This document shows, one piece after another, positions 59,167 to 64,000 of a stretch of DNA of 64,000 nucleotides; the stretch's first letter is position 1; every line of letters begins with the position of its first letter. A program made the translations under genes and the position numbers. The DNA is from an archaeon (GTDB taxonomy: Archaea; Aenigmatarchaeota; Aenigmatarchaeia; QMZP01; JAFGSV01). The notes below the pieces were generated by a model. It searched no databases. It was given only the letters and a program-made list of their open reading frames with translations, and was not told the origin of the DNA. The stretch is taken from positions 64,001-128,000 of the forward strand of contig JANQNF010000016.1 of assembly GCA_028279705.1 (NCBI GenBank), written 5' to 3'.

Positions 59167-61148
59167 TGCAATATTTTAAGCTCTCCGAAGTATTCTTGGA
59201 GGGTTATAAAGGACGACAACCGGACTGGGGGTTCGGCGCGTTGTCCTTTTTTACCTTCAAGCGCACATACGCAAGAAATGTTCCCGGAGAAAACCGCACG
59301 GAAGAATTTTGGGAAGCTGTAAAGCGAATTGTTGAAGGTGTGTTCACCATTCAAAAGATGCATTGCAGCTACCATAAGTTAATCTGGGATAACCGCAAAG
59401 CGCAGCGTTCAGCGCAAAAGATGTTCGAGAAGATTTGGAACTTCAAGTTCTCTCCACCCGGCCGTGGCTGGTGGGCTATGGGAACTCCGATGATTTACAA
59501 CAACTCGGCAGCACTGAATAACTGCGGTTTTGTTTCCACCAAAGACATTGCCAAAGAAGGACTAGCATCACCATTCTGCTGGTCTATGGATATGTTAATG
59601 CTTGGTGTTGGCATTGGGTTCGACACCAAAGGCGCTGGCTTTGTAGTAAAAGAGCCGCGCTCACGCGAAGGCGAATTTGTCATTCCTGATACAAGAGAGG
59701 GGTGGGTCGAAGCACTTAACATGGTCCTTTCGGCCTTCGAAGGGCGCAACTTGCCTAACTTCGTATATGACAAAATTCGCAAAGCCGGGGAGCCCATTAA
59801 GGGTTTCGGTGGAGTCGCTTCTGGACCTGCTCCTCTCAAGCAATTACTCGAAGATATTGATGCGATGCTAACCGCAAAGGTTGGTGAAGAACTAGATTCG
59901 GTTGATATCGTCGATATTATGAATATGGTTGGACGAGCCGTTGTGGCTGGCAACGTCCGTCGTTCAGCCGAAGTAGCACTAGGCGAATCTGGTGACCACT
60001 ACTTTATCCAGTGCAAAGACCCTGACAAATACAAAGACCAGCTTCTCAGCCATAGGTGGGCGTCTAATAACTCTGTCTATGCTAAGACTGATGATGACCT
60101 TACTTTCCCAGCGCAATATACTGCTAAAAACGGAGAGCCGGGTTATGCATTCGAAGATATTATCAAGAAGTATGGCCGTCTAAAAGATGAGCCAGATTGG
60201 ATTGACATTGACTTTGCTGGTCTGAATCCTTGCATGGAGCAGATTCTTGAATCGTATGAACTATGCTGCCTAGTGGAAACTTATCCAAGCAACCACGAGT
60301 CAGCAGAGGAATACTATGATACTCTTAAGTATGCCTATCTATATGCTAAGAGCGTAACGCTTCTACCCACACATGAGCCAAGAACAAATGCTGTGATGCT
60401 TCGTAATCGTCGTATTGGCGTTAGTCAGAGTGGCATTGAAATGGCAAAGGCTAAGTTTGGGTCAGGTAGTTACTATCGTGAGTTCTGCGATAAAGGCTAT
60501 GATGCAGTCAAGCATTGGGATAAGATTTACTCTCGTTGGCTCTGCATTCCAATGTCTAAGCGTGTTACATCGGTGAAACCTAGCGGCACAGTCTCCCTAC
60601 TAGCTGGTGTGACTCCGGGAGTTCATTATGACCATGCGGAATTCTATTACCGTACGGTACGTGTCGCTAAGAACTCCCCACTTGTTATCAAGTTGCGCGA
60701 AGCTGGATATAGAATTGAAAATGCTCTGACCGACCCTAATAACACAGTTGTTATCTACTTCCCAATCAAAGCAAAGAACTTCCGTAAGAGCAAAGATGAT
60801 GTTACAGTATGGGAGCAGCTTAATAATGTAGCTCAGATGCAGTATTATTGGGCCGACAATTCGGTAAGCTGTACAGTCACGTTCAAACCGCACGAAGCCG
60901 CCGATATCCCAGAAGCTATTGAAATGTTTAGGGATAAGCTAAAGGCCGTATCATTCCTACCATTGATGGACCACGGCTATGAGCAGGCACCATATCAGAC
61001 TATCACTGAATCAGAATATCTAAATGCTATTAAGGGCCTCAAGGAATTCTCCTTGGATGAAGAGATATCTGAAGAAGACAGGAAGTTTGATAAATACTGT
61101 ACTGGCGAAGCCTGCGAGCTAGATATTACCGAAAAAATAAATACATAA
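59166..61148 (+). CDS. nrdJ: Adenosylcobalamin-dependent (class II) ribonucleotide reductase
   Basis: The 660-residue monomer matches the Lactobacillus-type enzyme. N-terminal L-N-N-C-G-F near 118-122 gives one active-site Cys, N-P-C-M-E-Q near 354-359 gives the thiyl Cys and the Glu, and the redox pair sits in the C-terminal C-T-G-E-A-C. The P-S-G-T-V-S-L-L-A-G phosphate-binding loop is near 475. It reduces ribonucleotides to deoxyribonucleotides without oxygen or iron radical, using host B12. It supplies the phage replisome and is followed by a strong terminator. Confidence 0.95.
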   Translation: MQYFKLSEVFLEGYKGRQPDWGFGALSFFTFKRTYARNVPGENRTEEFWEAVKRIVEGVFTIQKMHCSYHKLIWDNRKAQRSAQKMFEKIWNFKFSPPGRGWWAMGTPMIYNNSAALNNCGFVSTKDIAKEGLASPFCWSMDMLMLGVGIGFDTKGAGFVVKEPRSREGEFVIPDTREGWVEALNMVLSAFEGRNLPNFVYDKIRKAGEPIKGFGGVASGPAPLKQLLEDIDAMLTAKVGEELDSVDIVDIMNMVGRAVVAGNVRRSAEVALGESGDHYFIQCKDPDKYKDQLLSHRWASNNSVYAKTDDDLTFPAQYTAKNGEPGYAFEDIIKKYGRLKDEPDWIDIDFAGLNPCMEQILESYELCCLVETYPSNHESAEEYYDTLKYAYLYAKSVTLLPTHEPRTNAVMLRNRRIGVSQSGIEMAKAKFGSGSYYREFCDKGYDAVKHWDKIYSRWLCIPMSKRVTSVKPSGTVSLLAGVTPGVHYDHAEFYYRTVRVAKNSPLVIKLREAGYRIENALTDPNNTVVIYFPIKAKNFRKSKDDVTVWEQLNNVAQMQYYWADNSVSCTVTFKPHEAADIPEAIEMFRDKLKAVSFLPLMDHGYEQAPYQTITESEYLNAIKGLKEFSLDEEISEEDRKFDKYCTGEACELDITEKINT

Positions 61149-61175
61149 ATTGGTAGACCGCTGCTCTTTTTTGAG

Positions 61176-61204
61176 AAACCCCGCGTAAATATGCGGGGTT
61201 TTTC
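61176..61204 (+). terminator. Rho-independent terminator after nrdJ
   Basis: AACCCCGC (61177-61184) pairs with GCGGGGTT (61193-61200) around an 8-base AT-rich loop, followed by TTT and a short C. The 8-bp GC-rich stem is stable. It ends the long nucleotide-metabolism transcript. Confidence 0.88.
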
Positions 61205-61206
61205 TA

Positions 61207-61212
61207 TATAAT
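61207..61212 (+). promoter_or_regulatory. -10-like element for thyX
   Basis: TATAAT lies 6 bases before ATG 61219 and directly after the terminator. No ribosome-binding site is present, so the message would be leaderless, as with the elements at 40302 and 49201. No -35 box is seen. Confidence 0.45.
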
Positions 61213-61218
61213 AAGCTT

Positions 61219-61920
61219 ATGCAAGAACAAAAAATCAGCGTTCTAGACCACGGACATGTCACGCTGATTGACCACCTAGGCGACGACCTAACGGTAGTCA
61301 ATAGTGCTCGTGTATCTTTCGGTAATAAGAAAGAAAAGCTAGACAAACGCGATATAAAACTAATCGAATATCTAGTCAAAAATAAACACGATTCCCCCCT
61401 TCGCCACGTACAACTACAGTTCCGAGTTAAAGCGCCTGAGTTCATCATGCGTCAGTGGTACAAGCACGTAATTGGTATTGGTTATACCGTACATCGTGAG
61501 CCTGACCACGCTTGGAATGAAATTAGTGGCAGATACGTAACCTACGAACCTCAGTTCTATAGACCTGAAAGGTTCCGCTTACAGTCCGAAGATAACAAAC
61601 AAGCCACTAAAGATGAAGCAGTAGAAAACAATCTTGGTGCTAAAGTAGCCTATAATACAGCCATTGAACTATCCTATAAGCTGTATAAAGAACTATTAGG
61701 TATGGGTGTTGGTAAAGAGCAGGCACGAGGCGTTCTGCCTGTCTCATTCTATACAGAAGTAATTTGGACAGCATCACTACAAGCTGTTATGAATTTCGTG
61801 TCTTTGCGCGACCATGAGCACGCACAGTGGGAAATTCGTGAGTATGCTAAAGCTGTTCGTAGTCTAGTATCTCAAGTTGCACCACACACGCTGGAAGCAT
61901 GGGATAAATTTAGGAGTTAA
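61219..61920 (+). CDS. thyX: Flavin-dependent thymidylate synthase
   Basis: The 233-residue protein has V-N-S-A-R-V-S-F-G, D-S-P-L-R-H near 58-62, F-I-M-R-Q-W-Y-K-H and the signature region with H-A-W-N-E-I-S-G-R-Y near 97-106, plus R-G-V-L-P-V-S and Y-T-E-V-I-W-T-A-S near 175-190. The usual R-H-R-x-x-S motif is changed here (H-R-E-P-D-H-A-W-N-E), which may alter FAD or dUMP binding. It methylates dUMP using FAD and methylene-folate and links to the dCMP deaminase and dUTPase. An AGGAG site for the next gene lies at its end. Confidence 0.9.
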   Translation: MQEQKISVLDHGHVTLIDHLGDDLTVVNSARVSFGNKKEKLDKRDIKLIEYLVKNKHDSPLRHVQLQFRVKAPEFIMRQWYKHVIGIGYTVHREPDHAWNEISGRYVTYEPQFYRPERFRLQSEDNKQATKDEAVENNLGAKVAYNTAIELSYKLYKELLGMGVGKEQARGVLPVSFYTEVIWTASLQAVMNFVSLRDHEHAQWEIREYAKAVRSLVSQVAPHTLEAWDKFRS

Positions 61921-61921
61921 G

Positions 61922-62287
61922 ATGAGAAGCCTAATCACAATAGCTATGGTATTGGTGCTATTTTTCGGTGGCCTGAGCATCATGGATGCAAGAGCACAAG
62001 AAGATGCGATTGGTGGCGGTGTTGTCAAGACAGTTAAAACTAAGATGACACCCGCACAGTTTATCGCTAGGTTTGTAGAACTTGGAAATCAAGATGGCAC
62101 ACTGAGAGGCCCGTTTGATATTATCGTTGGCACTACAGATAAGGGCGCTGGCGGCATGAAGTATTCAAATGTTCCTTTTGCTATTCTGCTTGGCGATGGT
62201 AGCATTGCTTTTCCAAATGGTGATAAGGGTAAAGGCGGCAAAGCAGTCCTAGTCCTCACATCTAATTGGACTTTGAGAACTAAGTAA
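61922..62287 (+). CDS. Secreted protein, unknown
   Basis: The start is ATG 61922 with AGGAG upstream. The 121-residue protein has a Sec signal: M-R-S, hydrophobic L-I-T-I-A-M-V-L-V-L-F-F-G-G, and a probable signal peptidase site after A-R-A near residue 24. The mature region is small and beta-rich (F-D-I-I-V-G-T-T, G-K-A-V-L-V-L-T-S-N-W) without known catalytic residues. Export suggests action in the envelope, for example in blocking other phages. The stop overlaps the next ATG. Confidence 0.65.
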   Translation: MRSLITIAMVLVLFFGGLSIMDARAQEDAIGGGVVKTVKTKMTPAQFIARFVELGNQDGTLRGPFDIIVGTTDKGAGGMKYSNVPFAILLGDGSIAFPNGDKGKGGKAVLVLTSNWTLRTK

Positions 62288-63291
62288 TGAAAACAGCACT
62301 AATTACTGGCGCTAGCGGACAAGACGCCTACTACCTAGCACTTCTTCTTCTAGAGAAGGGGTATAGGGTGGTAGCAACTCAGCGTCGTTCTGCGCGCGCT
62401 TATTCTAGCACAGTTGAAGAATTGTGCAAGAACGACAACTACATTCTAGAATGGGGTGATGTAACTGATATGTCGGCCATTCTGAGAGTTGTTAAACAAT
62501 ATCAGCCGGATGAGTTTTACCATCTGGCGGCACAATCGGAAGTTGGCACAAGCTTTCACGAGCCTCTAAGCACCATCAGTATTACAGGAAAAGGTGCTGC
62601 AATTTGCTTAGAAGCTGTACGTATCGGAGCGCCAGAATGCAAGTTCTACTTTGCAGGTAGTTCAGAGCAGTACGGTGACGCTCACGGTGGTCTACCCACT
62701 AATGAAGAATCACCAATGCTCCCGCGCAGTCCCTATGCATGTGCTAAGCTTATGGGGTATAACCTAACTCGTGTCTATCGTGAATCATATGGAATGTTTG
62801 CATGTGCGGGCGTTCTATTTAATCATGAATCACCAGAGCGCAAGCCATACTTTGTTACTCGTAAGATTACTCACGGCGTAGCTCGTATCGTAGCTGGCAT
62901 TGACAAGCATATTGAACTCGGTAATCTGGACTCTGGTCGAGATTGGGGTCATTCTGCTGACTACATGCGTGCTGCGTGGATGATGCTACAAGCCGACAAG
63001 CCTGATGACTACGTAGTAGCAATGGGTACATTTAACACAATTGAAGACTTACTTAGGATTGCTTTTGCAGAGGCAGGACTATCATCATGGGAGAATCCAG
63101 ATGGATGGAAGCCTTATATCAAACAGAATCCTAAGTGGATGCGCCCACACGACGTTACTCGTCTAATCGGAGATTCATCTAAAATTAGAAAGAGTCTTGG
63201 CTGGCAGCCAGACTATACTTTCGAAAAGATGATTAGAGAGATGGTTCAGCATGACCTTAGACTTCTTAAGTGCGCTAGCAATAGCAATTAG
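62287..63291 (+). CDS. gmd: GDP-mannose 4,6-dehydratase
   Basis: The 334-residue SDR enzyme has N-terminal I-T-G-A-S-G-Q-D-A-Y-Y-L-A, E-W-G-D-V-T-D, Y-H-L-A-A-Q-S, a catalytic S-S-E-Q-Y-G near 125 (where Gmd has S-E-L-Y-G), S-P-Y-A-C-A-K with the Y-x-x-x-K pair near 148-152, and F-N-H-E-S-P-E-R-K-P-Y-F-V-T-R-K-I. It converts GDP-mannose to GDP-4-keto-6-deoxymannose, the precursor of fucose, rhamnose or perosamine. No next enzyme for that sugar is found in the window, so the host must provide it or the gene lies further on. Confidence 0.93.
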   Translation: MKTALITGASGQDAYYLALLLLEKGYRVVATQRRSARAYSSTVEELCKNDNYILEWGDVTDMSAILRVVKQYQPDEFYHLAAQSEVGTSFHEPLSTISITGKGAAICLEAVRIGAPECKFYFAGSSEQYGDAHGGLPTNEESPMLPRSPYACAKLMGYNLTRVYRESYGMFACAGVLFNHESPERKPYFVTRKITHGVARIVAGIDKHIELGNLDSGRDWGHSADYMRAAWMMLQADKPDDYVVAMGTFNTIEDLLRIAFAEAGLSSWENPDGWKPYIKQNPKWMRPHDVTRLIGDSSKIRKSLGWQPDYTFEKMIREMVQHDLRLLKCASNSN

Positions 63292-63751
63292 CATCGTAGT
63301 CGGATTTGTATTACAGCATAAGCGCAACAAGAAGCTTATCAGCTTGCTATCTGATAAAAACAGAAAACTAGATAAACACTTAGCGAAAAAGACTAGTGAG
63401 TTAGCTTCTGTACGAGTAAAGCACGGGCAAGCATGGGAAGTCTTCCTGCCATTGATGGAAGTATTTGAGGAAGAACTAGGAGACAGAAACGAAGCTGTAT
63501 TCTTAGGTCAACCTATTGACCTTATATACTTCAAACAAGACGAAATTGTCTTTGCCGAAGTGAAAACCGGAAATAGTCGTTTGTCCCAGAGACAGCGAAA
63601 TATCAAAAAGTTAGTACAAGAAGGAAAAATCCGATGGGCAGAAGTCAACGACGACTTAAGGTTTGCTTCACCGGCCACCGACCAGATAAACTCGGTGGAT
63701 ACGATGACAACCCAACCCAAAAACGAACCAGAAAAGCACTCGCAGGAATGA
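63251..63751 (+). CDS. Membrane-anchored Holliday junction resolvase-like nuclease
   Basis: The 166-residue protein starts inside gmd with a 41-base overlap. Residues ~3-22 are a transmembrane helix (F-L-S-A-L-A-I-A-I-S-I-V-V-G-F-V-L). A basic coiled linker follows (~25-55), then a PD-(D/E)XK core: G-Q-P-I-D-L-I-Y-F near 85-93 and I-V-F-A-E-V-K-T-G near 98-106, with S-R-L-S-Q-R-Q-R-N-I after. This is the archaeal-type Holliday junction resolvase-like family with a membrane anchor. A role in DNA at the cell membrane is inferred. It overlaps the next gene by 118 bases. Confidence 0.75.
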   Translation: MTLDFLSALAIAISIVVGFVLQHKRNKKLISLLSDKNRKLDKHLAKKTSELASVRVKHGQAWEVFLPLMEVFEEELGDRNEAVFLGQPIDLIYFKQDEIVFAEVKTGNSRLSQRQRNIKKLVQEGKIRWAEVNDDLRFASPATDQINSVDTMTTQPKNEPEKHSQE

Positions 63752-64000
63752 TTGCAAAGCTTGTCGAAGACAACGACTTTGTTGAATTCACTTCCGGTAT
63801 GGCTGTTGGAGTAGATACTTGGGCAGCTATTGAAGTTCTCAAATTAAGATTGGCCCACCCAGATAAAGTGTCTCTGCGTCTTGCCATCCCATTCGTAGGA
63901 CAGCAAAACAAGTGGCCGCTTGCTTCACAAATGGAGTGGCTCGAAGTGTATCGAGCAGCCGATTCTGTACAGTTTGTAGATGAAGAAGGCTATGCTCCGT
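63634..64000 (+). CDS. SLOG-superfamily protein (DUF1273/YpsA-like), 3' end outside window
   Basis: The ATG at 63634 has AAGGA upstream and opens a frame that runs off the window, overlapping the nuclease gene by 118 bases. The visible 122 residues carry V-C-F-T-G-H-R-P-D-K-L-G-G-Y near 10-23, F-T-S-G-M-A-V-G-V-D-T-W-A-A near 55-69 and L-A-I-P-F near 87. This is the Rossmann-like SLOG fold that binds nucleotide ligands and is linked to defence signalling and regulation. In a phage it may sense or sequester a nucleotide signal. The function is inferred. Confidence 0.8.
   Translation, partial: MGRSQRRLKVCFTGHRPDKLGGYDDNPTQKRTRKALAGMIAKLVEDNDFVEFTSGMAVGVDTWAAIEVLKLRLAHPDKVSLRLAIPFVGQQNKWPLASQMEWLEVYRAADSVQFVDEEGYAP

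Noticed and set aside
1-64000. CRISPR array, insertion sequence or integrase
   Set aside because: No regularly spaced repeats, transposase or integrase motifs were recognised. The Cas4-like nuclease is a standard phage exonuclease.

Overview
The window is a continuous stretch of a tailed double-stranded DNA phage genome (Caudoviricetes). Every supportable gene is on the + strand, genes are tightly packed with many TAATG or ATGA stop/start overlaps, and the content is virion morphogenesis followed by phage DNA replication, nucleotide metabolism and glycosylation. A tail tube protein and a very long tape measure protein are present and no sheath protein was seen, which suggests a long non-contractile tail. 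Genes at both ends run off the window, so the genome is larger than 64 kb. The host cannot be named. A lipobox protein and heptosyltransferase-like folds fit a Gram-negative host only weakly, and the B12-dependent ribonucleotide reductase implies a host that has cobalamin.

Layout. Bases 1-4157: a tandem family of LamG-like proteins. 4196-7487: neck and tail-completion candidates. 7599-8891: major tail protein, closed by a strong terminator at 8929-8955. 9008-11163: probable tail assembly proteins. 11168-19000: 2610-residue tape measure. 19000-29556: distal tail, hub and receptor-binding proteins. 29557-29698: a promoter-bearing gap. 29699-42946: RecA, DnaB helicase, primase, nucleases, dNMP kinase, a DNA polymerase III alpha subunit split into two genes, SSB and a sigma factor. 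42943-56799: a glycosyltransferase locus mixed with MazG, dCMP deaminase, a lipoprotein group, NADAR and UDP-galactopyranose mutase. 56808-61920: dUTPase, DUF4326, ClpP-like protease, zinc ribbon, class II ribonucleotide reductase and ThyX. 61922-64000: a secreted protein, GDP-mannose dehydratase, a membrane-anchored resolvase-like nuclease and a SLOG protein.

How the parts may work together. The replication genes form a near self-sufficient replisome (helicase, primase, polymerase, SSB, recombinase) fed by a dNTP pathway (RNR, ThyX, dCMP deaminase, dUTPase, dNMP kinase, MazG). The most striking pattern is a marked excess of Ser-Gly dipeptides, encoded by varied synonymous codons, in the tail tube, distal tail and LamG proteins but not in the replication proteins. 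The same genome carries about seven glycosyltransferase-like genes, an FkbM methyltransferase and two sugar-nucleotide enzymes. My leading hypothesis is that the phage glycosylates its own virion at Ser-Gly sites. The second strong finding is the split polymerase, with all three predicted catalytic aspartates in one polypeptide and the fingers and OB fold in another, separated by three small genes and with no trace of an intein.
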